From Fontibacterium medardense (GTDB lineage Bacteria > Pseudomonadota > Alphaproteobacteria > Pelagibacterales > Pelagibacteraceae): a stretch of 64,000 nt of DNA. The first letter of the stretch is position 1. Every line of letters starts with the position of its first letter. The stretch lies in NCBI GenBank assembly GCA_965235075.1, contig OZ249404.1:806001-870000 (forward strand). Direction: 5' to 3'. The position numbers and the translations under genes were made by a program. Shown here piece by piece: positions 35,506 to 44,571 of this stretch. A model generated the notes under the pieces. That model had not been told where the DNA came from. It did no database searches and worked only from the letters and a program-made list of their open reading frames with translations.

Positions 35506-38500
35506 ATGTTTCTAACCGATATAAGTATAAAACGTCCGGTTTTTGCAACTGTCATGTCTATCGTTTTGGTTATATTTGGTCTTGTAGTTTTTAATAGAAT
35601 TGCAGTACGAGAGCTTCCAGATATTGATCCAAGTATAGTTACGGTTAGAACCATTTATAAAGGAGCCTCTGCTGAAATTGTAGACTCACAAATCACACAA
35701 AAAATTGAAGATATAGTCGGCGGAACACCTGGTCTTGCAACTATTTCATCTAAAAGTGAAGACGGCAGATCAGTTGTAACTGTAGAGTTTGAACCAGGTA
35801 TAATAGTAGACGAAGCCGCAAATGATATTAGGGATAGAGTTTCTAGAATAATCGATAATCTTCCTGATAATGCCACTAGACCTGAAATATTTAAAACTTC
35901 TGAAGGAAATCAGGTCGCTATTTGGTTAAGATTAAGAAGTGAACAATTAAGCGCCTTAGAACTAAGTGACTATGCATCACGATATTTAAAAGATTATTTC
36001 TCAAGTGTAGAAGGTGTTGGAAATATAATTTTATCTGGTGAAAAAGAGCTATCATTGAGAATTTGGCTAAATCCAACTGCTCTTACGGCACGAGATGTCA
36101 CGGTCGGTGAAATTGAAAATATATTATTAAAAGAGAATATAGAATTTCCATCTGGAAAATTAGAGTCTAAAAAAATAGATCTAATATTAAAATTAGACAA
36201 AAGTTATAAAAATCTTGAAGATTATAAAAATCTAGTAATTAAAAAAGCAAGAGATGGATCTATCACAAAACTTAAAGATGTTGCCAAAGTTGAATTTGGA
36301 CCTTTAAATGTAAATACTCTATTTAAAGGAAATGGATATCCGGTTCTCGGTATTGGTCTTTACCAACAATCTAACGCTAATACGATTGCAGTTGTAGATG
36401 GAGTTAAAAAAAGATTAGAAGAAGTAAAAAAAAATCTACCAGAAGGCATCCAATTGGAAGTAGCCTTTGATCGATCGAGTTATATAAGAGTGGCAGTTAA
36501 AGAAGTTTATATTGCTCTTTTTTTATCAGTGGCCTTGGTTGTTGGAATTATCTATCTTTTTCTAGGAAATTTAACTTCAGTAATTATACCTACTCTTGCA
36601 ATCCCTATTTCTATAATTTCTACTTTTTTATTAATTTATGCTGCTAACTTTAGTTTAAATTTATTTACACTAATGGCATTAGTCATAGCCATTGGGCTTG
36701 TCGTCGATGATGCTATCGTTATGTTAGAAAATATTTATAGAAGAATGGAAACAGGAGAAACAGCTCTTGTTGGTTCATACAAAGGAGCAAGTCAAGTTTC
36801 TTTTGCAATTATCTCAACAACCGTTGTGTTGGTTGCGGTATTTGTACCTTTGATATTTATAAAAGGAATTGTTGGAAAATTATTTACTGAATTAGCTTTA
36901 ACTCTTTCTTTTTCAGTCATCATTTCAGCATTTGTTGCGCTAACTTTATCACCCATGCTTGCATCAAAATATTTAAAAGTAACTCATGAGAAGCCAAAAT
37001 TTTTAAAAAAATTTGACGATTACTTAGATAAATTTTCTAATTTTTATTTTGAAAGTTTACTTTTACTTCTTTATAAAAAAAAAGAGGTCATTATATTTTT
37101 AAGTGCAGTTCTTATTGCGGTAGCTGTTTTATTTAAAATTACTCCGAAAGAATTAATACCCCCTGAAGACAGAGGAGTTTTTTTTGTTATTATTCAAGCA
37201 CCAGATGGATCGGGTTTTGAATACACAAAAGAACAGAGCGAAAATATTGAAAAAATATTTTTATCTGAATTAGGTAAGGGAACCTACAGAGAGGTTCTGA
37301 CTAGAATTCCAGGGTTTGGCTCTGGCCCCGATCAAGTAAATAATGGATTTATTATTGTTTTATTAGAGGATTGGGCCAAGAGAAAAAAATTTGGTGGTCA
37401 AAATTTAGGAGAAATATTCCAAAAACTTAATTCTTTTCCAGCAGTAAAAGCATTTCCAATCATGCCTCAAAGTTTAAGAGGTGGAGCTGCAGACAAACCT
37501 GTTCAATTTGTTCTAAAAGGAAATACTTACGAGGAACTTATTAAATGGAAAGAAATTATTAAGGCCGAAGTGGTTAATAATAAAAATTTTGTGAATGTAG
37601 ATGACGATCTTGATCTTACTAAACCACAGTTAAAAATCAAAGTTAATACAGATAAAGCGGCAGATTTAGGCGTATCAATTGATGCAATTGGTAAAAGCTT
37701 AGAAACATTATTTGGTTCAAAGGAAGTTACTAAATATACACGTGATGGAAGAGAATATTCTGTCATATTACAAACTGACATAAGTAATAGACAGCAACCA
37801 TCAAATTTAAATAAAGTCTCAGTAAGATCTAATACTGGTAAATTAGTTCCGCTTGCAAACTTGGTAACTTATATTCCTGAGTCAACTTATACTGGTTTAA
37901 ATAGATACAACAGACAAAGAGCTGTTACTATAAGCGCGAGAATTACAGCAGGTTACAGTATTAATGAAGCTCTTTTATATCTGGAGGGCATTGTTAAACA
38001 AAAATTACCTCTTTATGCAGGTATTGATTACAAAGGTGAATCATTAGAATTTAAAAACACAAGTTCGGATATTTATTTTATATTTTTACTTGCAATATTT
38101 ACAGCTTATCTTTCTCTAGCAGCACAATTTGAGAGTTGGCGGCACCCGTTAACAATTATGTTAACCGTTCCACTCGCAATCTTAGGCGGAATAATAGGAC
38201 TTTGGACAATTGGTAGTTCTTTAAATATTTATAGTCAAATTGCACTAATTGTTCTTATTGGACTGGCTGCAAAAAATGGAATTTTAATTGTTGAGTTTGC
38301 AAATCAGCTTAGAGCTGAAGGAATGAAAATTAAAGAAGCTATTATTACATCTTGTAGAGTTCGACTAAGACCAATTCTTATGACATCTGCTTCAACGGTG
38401 ATGGGAGTTGTGCCCCTGGTAATTGCAACAGGTGCTGGATCAGCAAGCAGAGCAACTGTAGGAATAGTCATTTTTATGGGTGTTATATTTTCAACTTTTT

Positions 38501-38613
38501 TTACATTGTACGTGATCCCAACCATATATTTACTTATTGGTCAAAAAACAGAAAGAATAGATGCTGTTGAAATTGAGCTTGAGAAACAATTAAAAGAATC
38601 TTCTAATAAATAA
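35506..38613 (+). CDS. RND multidrug/metabolite efflux transporter (AcrB family)
   Basis: 1035 aa, full length. Twelve transmembrane segments are arranged around two large periplasmic domains. Proton-relay residues D401-D402 are in GLVVDDAIVMLENIYRR, and the partner Lys is in GLAAKNGILIVEFANQL. The N-terminus (DISIKRPVFATVMSIVLVIF) and the pore-domain features are standard HAE1. It exports lipophilic compounds using the proton gradient. No TolC-type channel gene is in the window. The 3' end overlaps the lipoprotein gene by 11 bases. Confidence 0.94.
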   Translation: MFLTDISIKRPVFATVMSIVLVIFGLVVFNRIAVRELPDIDPSIVTVRTIYKGASAEIVDSQITQKIEDIVGGTPGLATISSKSEDGRSVVTVEFEPGIIVDEAANDIRDRVSRIIDNLPDNATRPEIFKTSEGNQVAIWLRLRSEQLSALELSDYASRYLKDYFSSVEGVGNIILSGEKELSLRIWLNPTALTARDVTVGEIENILLKENIEFPSGKLESKKIDLILKLDKSYKNLEDYKNLVIKKARDGSITKLKDVAKVEFGPLNVNTLFKGNGYPVLGIGLYQQSNANTIAVVDGVKKRLEEVKKNLPEGIQLEVAFDRSSYIRVAVKEVYIALFLSVALVVGIIYLFLGNLTSVIIPTLAIPISIISTFLLIYAANFSLNLFTLMALVIAIGLVVDDAIVMLENIYRRMETGETALVGSYKGASQVSFAIISTTVVLVAVFVPLIFIKGIVGKLFTELALTLSFSVIISAFVALTLSPMLASKYLKVTHEKPKFLKKFDDYLDKFSNFYFESLLLLLYKKKEVIIFLSAVLIAVAVLFKITPKELIPPEDRGVFFVIIQAPDGSGFEYTKEQSENIEKIFLSELGKGTYREVLTRIPGFGSGPDQVNNGFIIVLLEDWAKRKKFGGQNLGEIFQKLNSFPAVKAFPIMPQSLRGGAADKPVQFVLKGNTYEELIKWKEIIKAEVVNNKNFVNVDDDLDLTKPQLKIKVNTDKAADLGVSIDAIGKSLETLFGSKEVTKYTRDGREYSVILQTDISNRQQPSNLNKVSVRSNTGKLVPLANLVTYIPESTYTGLNRYNRQRAVTISARITAGYSINEALLYLEGIVKQKLPLYAGIDYKGESLEFKNTSSDIYFIFLLAIFTAYLSLAAQFESWRHPLTIMLTVPLAILGGIIGLWTIGSSLNIYSQIALIVLIGLAAKNGILIVEFANQLRAEGMKIKEAIITSCRVRLRPILMTSASTVMGVVPLVIATGAGSASRATVGIVIFMGVIFSTFFTLYVIPTIYLLIGQKTERIDAVEIELEKQLKESSNK

Positions 38614-39205
38614 AATACTTATTTGTTGTTAATTGATTTTTGCACTGGTTAAGTTGTGCTTTATATTTTTTGGCAACCCTATCAACCTCTCTTGCATAAG
38701 GAATAACTTTGGGTGATTTTTTATAATGTTTAAAATTTCCCCAACCTTCATGATAGGCAATATATTGTTTAAAATAATCATCTTTTGGAATTTTTAATAA
38801 CTGACTAGTTTTATTGATATACCACCCAATAAAATCTACTGAATCATTAAAACTTATTCTAAGAGCAAGCGGTTGGTTTGTTTCTCGCACAAACTGGTCC
38901 CAAGTTTTATTTATTGCTTGAGAATATCCAAATGCGCTTGATTTTCTTTTATAGGGGATAACTTTAAATAACTTATCCCATTCAGGAGCTGCTAACCAAT
39001 CAAAATCAGATTCTCTTTGGATGATTGCCATCTGCAACTCTACAGGCGCTCCCCATTTTTTCTCTGAATTTTTTACAAATTTGTACCAAAAATAATTATC
39101 AGTAAACATTAAACATGTATTTGAGGTGTCTCTTGGTGCAGAAATACAAGAAGTAATAAACAAAAGAGATAAATATAATAAAAATTTAAATCTATTTCGA
39201 ATCAT
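38603..39205 (-). CDS. lytic transglycosylase-like (SLT) lipoprotein
   Basis: 200 aa. The signal sequence ends in a lipobox ITSC with C20 as the acylated residue, so it is an outer- or inner-membrane lipoprotein. The SLT-type domain has the catalytic Glu E65 in MAIIQRESDFDW, then SSAFGYSQAINKTWDQF, with the conserved GYxQ-like motif, and AYHEGWGNFKHYKKSP. It likely cleaves the glycan strand of peptidoglycan. It converges on the RND gene. Confidence 0.85.
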   Translation of the reverse strand: MIRNRFKFLLYLSLLFITSCISAPRDTSNTCLMFTDNYFWYKFVKNSEKKWGAPVELQMAIIQRESDFDWLAAPEWDKLFKVIPYKRKSSAFGYSQAINKTWDQFVRETNQPLALRISFNDSVDFIGWYINKTSQLLKIPKDDYFKQYIAYHEGWGNFKHYKKSPKVIPYAREVDRVAKKYKAQLNQCKNQLTTNKYFIY

Positions 39206-39230
39206 TAAACTAAACTTAGTTTAAATAATT

Positions 39231-39550
39231 TTATTTGGTAGAGCTTTTAATCCAACTTAGAAAATCTTTATTACCATTCTTTATATCTACAAAAACAATG
39301 CACGGACATTCGTATGAGCTAATTTTTTTTACGTGAGTAATAATTTTGTTCATATTTTTCTTTACTGTTTTTCCAATAAGAATGCTTTCTTTTATAATAT
39401 TAATTTTTTTTTATCCCATTTAAAATAAGATTTAACACCTGGAATAATATTTGCGCATACAACTAAATCTTTTTTAACAAGATCATAAGCGATTTTATTT
39501 GCTTCAATTTTATTCTTACAAGTCATGTAAAATAATTTATAATCACTCAT
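39231..39550 (-). pseudogene. cutA: CutA-like divalent-cation tolerance protein, one frameshift
   Basis: From ATG 39550 the frame reads MSDYKLFYMTCKNKIEANKI, ANIIPGVKSYFKWDKKK and then stops after LIL. If one A is added to the A9 run at 39411-39419, the frame continues IKESILIGKTVKKN, HVKKISSYECPCIVFVDI and NKDFLSWIKSSTK to a stop at 39231. This is a complete CutA1 of about 106 aa with the classic order of motifs. The trimeric CutA family is linked to metal tolerance. It is a broken gene, a base-call error, or a slippage-read gene. Confidence 0.82.
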
Positions 39551-39583
39551 AATTTTTTAGTATCACAATTTAAATAATAAAAA

Positions 39584-40306
39584 ATGTATAATTTAATTTT
39601 AGTAAGGCACGGTCAAAGTCAGTGGAATTTAGAAAATAGATTTACAGGATGGTATGATGCTGAGCTTACTAAACAAGGAATAGAAGAGGCGCAGCAAGCA
39701 GGTACTTTAATTAAAAATCTTAACATCAATTTTAATTTTGCATTCACATCTTTTCAAAAAAGAGCAATTTTAACTTTAGATGAAATTAATAAAAAATTAG
39801 ATCTGAATATTAAAAATATATTTAAAGCTTGGGAGTTAAATGAAAGACATTATGGGGCTCTACAGGGTCTTAATAAAGAAGAAACTGCAAAGAAACACGG
39901 TGAGCAACAGGTTAAAATTTGGAGAAGAAGTTACGATATTCCTCCTCCACCAATGGACAAAAGTAATCCTGAACATCCAATTCATTATCCGATTTATAAA
40001 AATATTAATAAAAATTTAATCCCTGACGCCGAATCCTTAAAAGATACTTTTAAAAGGGTTATTCCTTATTATGAAAAAAATATTTTACCTATTTTAAAAA
40101 AAGAAAAAAACGTAATCATCTCAGCACACGGCAATAGCTTAAGATCACTTTGTAAAAAAATATTTAATATTGCTGATGGATCAATTGTTGAATTAGAAAT
40201 TCCAACTGGAAATCCAATCCACATTACATTTAATTATGATATGAGTTTGTCAAATTATTTATACCTTGATCAAAAAAGAGCTAAAAAAATCTTAATTAAC
40301 GAATAA
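39584..40306 (+). CDS. gpmA: 2,3-bisphosphoglycerate-dependent phosphoglycerate mutase
   Basis: 240 aa. The phosphohistidine motif LVRHGQSQWN (H9) starts the protein, then NRFTGWYDAELTKQG. The second catalytic His is H182 in SAHGNSLRSL. ELNERHYGALQGLNKEE is diagnostic of the cofactor-dependent GpmA. It interconverts 3- and 2-phosphoglycerate in lower glycolysis. The 3' end overlaps the nucleotidyltransferase gene by 11 bases, converging. Confidence 0.95.
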   Translation: MYNLILVRHGQSQWNLENRFTGWYDAELTKQGIEEAQQAGTLIKNLNINFNFAFTSFQKRAILTLDEINKKLDLNIKNIFKAWELNERHYGALQGLNKEETAKKHGEQQVKIWRRSYDIPPPPMDKSNPEHPIHYPIYKNINKNLIPDAESLKDTFKRVIPYYEKNILPILKKEKNVIISAHGNSLRSLCKKIFNIADGSIVELEIPTGNPIHITFNYDMSLSNYLYLDQKRAKKILINE

Positions 40307-41000
40307 GATCTAATTGTTTTAGTTTCTCATAAGTTGATAAATCTGTTACGTGATAAAATATATTTTTTGCAACTTCACCAACCATTTTTTTATTAGCAAT
40401 TGCTTCATCCCAAACTGGCTGAATTGAAAAATTCTCGTTTTTTTTATTTTTTAACAAAGTAGGATTAATAATCTGACAGCCTGTGAAAATTAAATTATTA
40501 ATATCTCCAGGTTCTCTAAATAAAAAAGGTTCTGATTTTATAGTAAAATCGCCTTTTAAAGTTTTATCAAAACTATTCTCTCTCTTAATCATTAAAAGTC
40601 CGGAGTTAGCATTATGCTGGCTAAAATTTTTATATAAATTTTTTAAAGGTGATAAATATTCATCAGACCAAATTGTATCACTGTTAATAGAGATAAAAGG
40701 CCTGTCTTGAAAAAAATCTAATGCATTTCGGATTCCGCCACCTGTGCCAAGGATTTCATGCTCTTTAAAAATTTTAATATCATAAATATTTTTATTCTTT
40801 TCAACAAAAGCTACTATTTGATCTCCTAAATGATGAGTATTAATTGCAAAACTTTTTACTCCAGATTTTTTTAAAAAATTTAAAGTATTCTCTAGTAAAC
40901 TAATGTTGTTAATTTTTAGTAATGGTTTTGGAGTAGTATTTGTAAGGGGAAGAACTCTTTTTCCAAAGCCTGCAGCTAAAACAATTGCTCTTTCAATCAT
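40296..41000 (-). CDS. sugar-1-phosphate nucleotidyltransferase (MurU-like)
   Basis: 234 aa. The signature AIVLAAGFGKRVLPLTNTTP KPLL lies at residues 5-28 (split here at the lysine), with the later GTGGGIRNAL and SINSDTIW. The small size and sequence pattern resemble MurNAc-1-phosphate uridylyltransferase MurU of peptidoglycan recycling; mannose-1-phosphate guanylyltransferase is the alternative. Its usual partner kinase AmgK is not adjacent. The ATG overlaps the argF stop by 4 bases, so it is the third gene of the argD-argF unit. Confidence 0.8.
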   Translation of the reverse strand: MIERAIVLAAGFGKRVLPLTNTTPKPLLKINNISLLENTLNFLKKSGVKSFAINTHHLGDQIVAFVEKNKNIYDIKIFKEHEILGTGGGIRNALDFFQDRPFISINSDTIWSDEYLSPLKNLYKNFSQHNANSGLLMIKRENSFDKTLKGDFTIKSEPFLFREPGDINNLIFTGCQIINPTLLKNKKNENFSIQPVWDEAIANKKMVGEVAKNIFYHVTDLSTYEKLKQLDLIR

Positions 41001-41926
41001 TTACCTTTTAAGCACCACTCGATAACTCCCTTTTGACAATGCAGTCTATTTTCAGCTTGTTGCCACACCACTGATTGCTTGCCATCAATAACGCCGGCAC
41101 TTACCTCTTCTCCTCTTTGCGCAGGTAAATCATGCATAAAAATTGCATCTTTTTTTGCAATTTTCATTAATTTTTCATTAACTTGAAAATTCTTAAATGC
41201 TTTTCTTTTTTTATTTAAATTCCCTTTATCGCCCATGGAAATCCATTTATCTGTCATAATACAGTCTGCATTATCAGCTGCTTCTTTTGCATCATGCACT
41301 ATCTCGATATCTGCTTTTTTCTTTTTAGCCCAAGCAATAACTTTTTTTGAAGGCATGAAACCTTTAGGACATGCAATTTTTAATTCAAAATCAAATTGCA
41401 CAGCTGCTTCCATCAAAGAATTAGTAACGTTATTACCATCTCCAACCCAAGCGATTTTTTTACCCTGTATGGATCCTTTGATTTCTTCAAATGTCATAAC
41501 ATCACTCAAAATCTGACAAGGATGACTATCATTAGTTAATCCATTGATTATAGGCACTGTAAGGAGCTTTGAAAATTTTAACAAAGTATTATGTTCAAAA
41601 GTTCTAAGCATAATTATATCTGAGAAAACAGAGAAGATTCTTGCTGTATCTTCAATAGTTTCCCCGCCAATGCCCACATGCAAATTTTCAGAATTAATAA
41701 CTATCGTCTGTCCACCTAGCTGTCTCATTGCTAAATCAAAGGATAGTCTTGTTCTTGTAGATGGTTTTTCAAAGATCATAAGTAGCATCTTTCCTTCTAG
41801 AGGATTGTCTTTATCAACAAGAACTTTGCCTTTATTATTTCTATTCTTTTTTCTAGTCTTAGAATTTTCAACAATCTGTCTTAAATCCTTTTTATCAATC
41901 AGACTTAAATCTAAAAAATGTTTCAT
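40997..41926 (-). CDS. argF: ornithine carbamoyltransferase
   Basis: 309 aa. The carbamoyl-phosphate motif STRTRLSFD lies near 57-65, ornithine-binding region SDVMTFEEIKGS near 141-152, DKWISMGDKG near 226-235, and HDLPAQRGEEV near 268-278. It makes citrulline from ornithine in arginine synthesis. It lies 2 bases after argD and overlaps the nucleotidyltransferase, forming a tight operon. Confidence 0.95.
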   Translation of the reverse strand: MKHFLDLSLIDKKDLRQIVENSKTRKKNRNNKGKVLVDKDNPLEGKMLLMIFEKPSTRTRLSFDLAMRQLGGQTIVINSENLHVGIGGETIEDTARIFSVFSDIIMLRTFEHNTLLKFSKLLTVPIINGLTNDSHPCQILSDVMTFEEIKGSIQGKKIAWVGDGNNVTNSLMEAAVQFDFELKIACPKGFMPSKKVIAWAKKKKADIEIVHDAKEAADNADCIMTDKWISMGDKGNLNKKRKAFKNFQVNEKLMKIAKKDAIFMHDLPAQRGEEVSAGVIDGKQSVVWQQAENRLHCQKGVIEWCLKGK

Positions 41927-41928
41927 AA

Positions 41929-43092
41929 TTAAAATTCAGAGCAAGTTTTTTCGATTATTCTTATTGCTTCATCGATATCTTTTTTTTCAACAATAAGCGG
42001 GGGTAATAATCTTACAACGTTATCGCCAGCTTTTACTGCTAGCATCTTATTTTGAAATAAATGATCTAAAAACTTATTATTATCTACTTTTAACTTAATT
42101 CCTCTTAAAAGACCAATGCCTCTTACTTGTTCAATAACATTGCTATATTTTTTTTGTACTTCTTTTAATTTTGTCTCGAAATAATTGCCAACCTCTTGAA
42201 CGTTTTCTAAAAATCCTTTTTGTAAAATAATATCTAACACCGCATTACCAACGCTCATCGCTAAAGGATTTCCTCCAAATGTACTTCCGTGTGATCCAGG
42301 CTTCATTCCAATTGCAACTTTTTTACTAACTAAGCATGCGCCTATTGGAAAGCCACCACCAATTCCTTTTGCAATAGGAACAATGTCTGGAACAATATTG
42401 GCCCACTCAAATGCAAAAAATTTTCCAGATCTTCCAATCCCACACTGAACCTCATCTAAAATAAGCAAAATTCCACTATCATCACAAAGCTTTCTTAAAG
42501 GCTTCAAACAATAATCTGGAACAACTCTAACTCCGCCCTCTCCTTGAACCGTTTCAAGCATAATTGCAGCGGTATTTTTTGTGATCGCTTTTTTTAAAGC
42601 CTCATGATCTCCAAATGGAACTTGATCAAAACCATCAACTTTAGGCCCAAATCCTAAAGTATGTTCTTTATTATTCGCTGCAAATAAAGAAGCTAAAGTT
42701 CTTCCATGAAAAGCGCCTTCAAAAGTAATAATTCTATTTCTTTCAGGCTGGCCAGTTTCAAAAAAATATTTTCTTGCAACTTTAATACTTGTTTCAGTTG
42801 CCTCTGCTCCTGAATTTACAAATATAACAAAGTCAGCAAAAGTATTATCCGTTAATCTTTTAGCTAATCTTTCCTGTTCAGGAATTGTAAATGCATTAGA
42901 TACATGCCATAATTTTTCTGATTGTTTTTTTATAGTCTCAACTAAATGAGGGTGACAATGTCCTAATGAGTTCACAGCAATGCCAGAAACGAAATCTAAA
43001 TATTTCTCTCCTGTAGTTGATGTAATGTAAGTTCCTTTTCCTTCTGAAAAAGAAACTTCTCTTCTTTTATATGTGCCTAATATTGAGCTCAT
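41929..43092 (-). CDS. argD: acetylornithine aminotransferase
   Basis: 387 aa PLP enzyme of class III. It has FVNSGAEATETSIKVARKYF near 91-110, ILDEVQCGIGRSGKFFAFE near 209-227 and the PLP Lys in PIAKGIGGGFPIGACL near 240. It converts N-acetylglutamate semialdehyde to N-acetylornithine. It is the first gene of argD-argF-nucleotidyltransferase, and lies 5 bases downstream of the ABC permease on the same strand. Confidence 0.94.
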   Translation of the reverse strand: MSSILGTYKRREVSFSEGKGTYITSTTGEKYLDFVSGIAVNSLGHCHPHLVETIKKQSEKLWHVSNAFTIPEQERLAKRLTDNTFADFVIFVNSGAEATETSIKVARKYFFETGQPERNRIITFEGAFHGRTLASLFAANNKEHTLGFGPKVDGFDQVPFGDHEALKKAITKNTAAIMLETVQGEGGVRVVPDYCLKPLRKLCDDSGILLILDEVQCGIGRSGKFFAFEWANIVPDIVPIAKGIGGGFPIGACLVSKKVAIGMKPGSHGSTFGGNPLAMSVGNAVLDIILQKGFLENVQEVGNYFETKLKEVQKKYSNVIEQVRGIGLLRGIKLKVDNNKFLDHLFQNKMLAVKAGDNVVRLLPPLIVEKKDIDEAIRIIEKTCSEF

Positions 43093-43097
43093 GGAAA

Positions 43098-43907
43098 TTA
43101 ACTTTTAATTCTATATCCTTTTTTAAAAAGGATATAACATATTACCCACAAAGCTAAATTGATAAATGTTAAGTAAAAGAATCCTATAATAATAGATCCG
43201 TCTGATTGTCCTAAAAATCCATATCTAAATCCATCAATGGCATAAAAAAAAGGGTTGGCATAACTAATATAATAAAATACCGAATGTAGATTTTGTATAG
43301 AATAAAAGGTTCCTGATAAGAATGATAAAGGAACAACAATAAAGTTTGTGACTGTTGCCATATTATCAAACTTTTGAGCCCATAATCCTGTAATAAATCC
43401 TAAACAAGCAAGCATTGATGACCCAAGTAATGCAAATAAAACAATTATAAAAATATTATGAACCGGTACATGTGCAAACGGAATAATAATTAACACTGAA
43501 AAGAATCCAATAACCAACCCTCTTGTGATTGCTCCTAAAAGCATTGCAGCTGTTACTTCCATAGGACTAAGTGGTGGATATAATATATCAACAATGTTTC
43601 CCTGAACTTTAGCAATCATTAATGATGAGGAAGTGTTTGCAAAAGCATTTTGCAAGATCTGCATGCAAATTAAACCTGGTAATATAAACACTCCATATTC
43701 ATGTCCTAAAATATTATTTCTATTAAGTCCTAAAGCTATTGTGAAAACAGCTAAAAAAAGTATTAGCGTTACTACAGGCGAAAATACTGTTTGAATCCAA
43801 ACGTTCAGAAATCTTAAAATTTCTTTTTTATAAAGCGTGTAAAATCCAATCCAGTTAATGGATATGACTTGTGGAATTCTAATTTTATAATCTTTAATTG
43901 CGCTCAT
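43098..43907 (-). CDS. ABC-2 type transporter permease
   Basis: 269 aa with six hydrophobic helices and the ABC-2 motif pattern FVLPGLICMQILQNAF near 79 and PLSFLSGTFYSIQNLHS near 195. Such permeases (NodJ/YadH type) export polysaccharides, lipids or drugs. The partner ATPase is not beside it, which is unusual. It lies upstream of argD on the same strand, with the gcrA promoter region on its other side. Confidence 0.84.
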   Translation of the reverse strand: MSAIKDYKIRIPQVISINWIGFYTLYKKEILRFLNVWIQTVFSPVVTLILFLAVFTIALGLNRNNILGHEYGVFILPGLICMQILQNAFANTSSSLMIAKVQGNIVDILYPPLSPMEVTAAMLLGAITRGLVIGFFSVLIIIPFAHVPVHNIFIIVLFALLGSSMLACLGFITGLWAQKFDNMATVTNFIVVPLSFLSGTFYSIQNLHSVFYYISYANPFFYAIDGFRYGFLGQSDGSIIIGFFYLTFINLALWVICYILFKKGYRIKS

Positions 43908-43939
43908 ATTTTTAAGTATTATTAAAATATATAGATAAA

Positions 43940-43985
43940 TGTGGATAAATTTATGTAAATTAAATAAATCACTGATTTATCTACA
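43940..43985. promoter_or_regulatory. pair of DnaA boxes upstream of gcrA
   Basis: TGTGGATAA (43940-43948) is a perfect DnaA box in reverse (TTATCCACA). TTATCTACA (43977-43985) is a one-mismatch box in the opposite orientation. The two lie 28 bases apart, with an inverted repeat ATAAATC-ACT-GATTTAT just before the second. They are about 70-110 bases before the gcrA ATG. In Caulobacter DnaA activates gcrA, so a regulatory role is plausible. Confidence 0.6.
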
Positions 43986-44005
43986 CTTTTTTAACCTATA
44001 TATAG

Positions 44006-44011
44006 TATAAT
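44006..44011 (+). promoter_or_regulatory. candidate -10 element of gcrA
   Basis: TATAAT at 44006-44011, within TAGTATAAT, lies 41 bases before the gcrA ATG. It is downstream of the DnaA boxes. No convincing -35 hexamer is visible at the right distance, which would fit an activator-dependent promoter. This is a candidate only. Confidence 0.35.
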
Positions 44012-44052
44012 TTACTTTAGCTTAGACTACATATAGTATTTAACCTGCATTT

Positions 44053-44571
44053 ATGGGATGGACACCAGAAAAAACTGAGCAGCTAAAAAAACTTTGGAAC
44101 GAAGGTCATACTGCGAGCCAAATCGCTGCAATGCTTGGAGATGGTATTTCTAGAAATGCTGTCATTGGAAAATCACACCGTCTAGGACTTGCTGGTAGAT
44201 CTCATTCTAGAAATATTTACATTCAAAAAAGTGAAAATAAGTTTCATCATAAAAATAGCGTTCCTTTAAAAAGATTAAGAAAGCCTCGTGGTCTTAGAGC
44301 TATTATTATTGAAAAAGATTTTGAGCCTGAAAATCCAACTAGCTTAGAGAATTTAAACGAAAAAACTTGTAGATGGCCTATTGGACATCCTGATGAAACT
44401 AATTTTTATTTCTGCGGAAGAAATCCTATGGAAGAAAGAGTTTACTGCAAATTACACGTTCTACATGCTTACCAGCCTAAAGGATGGAAGAATGATGAGG
44501 AAGAAGATAAAAATACAAAAGGAACAGAAGAGCTTCCAGAGTTTCTTGAAAAGAAAATTAAGTCTGCTTAA
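44053..44571 (+). CDS. gcrA: cell-cycle regulator GcrA
   Basis: 172 aa, normal length. The N-terminal GcrA DNA-binding domain MGWTPEKTEQLKKLWNEGHT, then SRNAVIGKSHRLGLAGR, is unmistakable. The C-terminal sigma-70-interacting region has CRWPIGHPDETNFYFCGR. GcrA recruits RNA polymerase to promoters carrying methylated GANTC sites in alphaproteobacteria. No ccrM is in this window. It converges on ppx with a 4-base overlap. Two DnaA boxes lie upstream. Confidence 0.95.
   Translation: MGWTPEKTEQLKKLWNEGHTASQIAAMLGDGISRNAVIGKSHRLGLAGRSHSRNIYIQKSENKFHHKNSVPLKRLRKPRGLRAIIIEKDFEPENPTSLENLNEKTCRWPIGHPDETNFYFCGRNPMEERVYCKLHVLHAYQPKGWKNDEEEDKNTKGTEELPEFLEKKIKSA

Noticed and set aside
41544..41996. 150-codon plus-strand frame opposite argF/argD
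   Set aside because: Covers the argF-argD junction on the wrong strand; composition is that of a shadow frame.
43908..44052. Chromosomal replication origin
   Set aside because: Two DnaA boxes are too few, and no dnaA, parAB, hemE or other origin-linked gene is nearby. A gcrA regulatory region explains them better.
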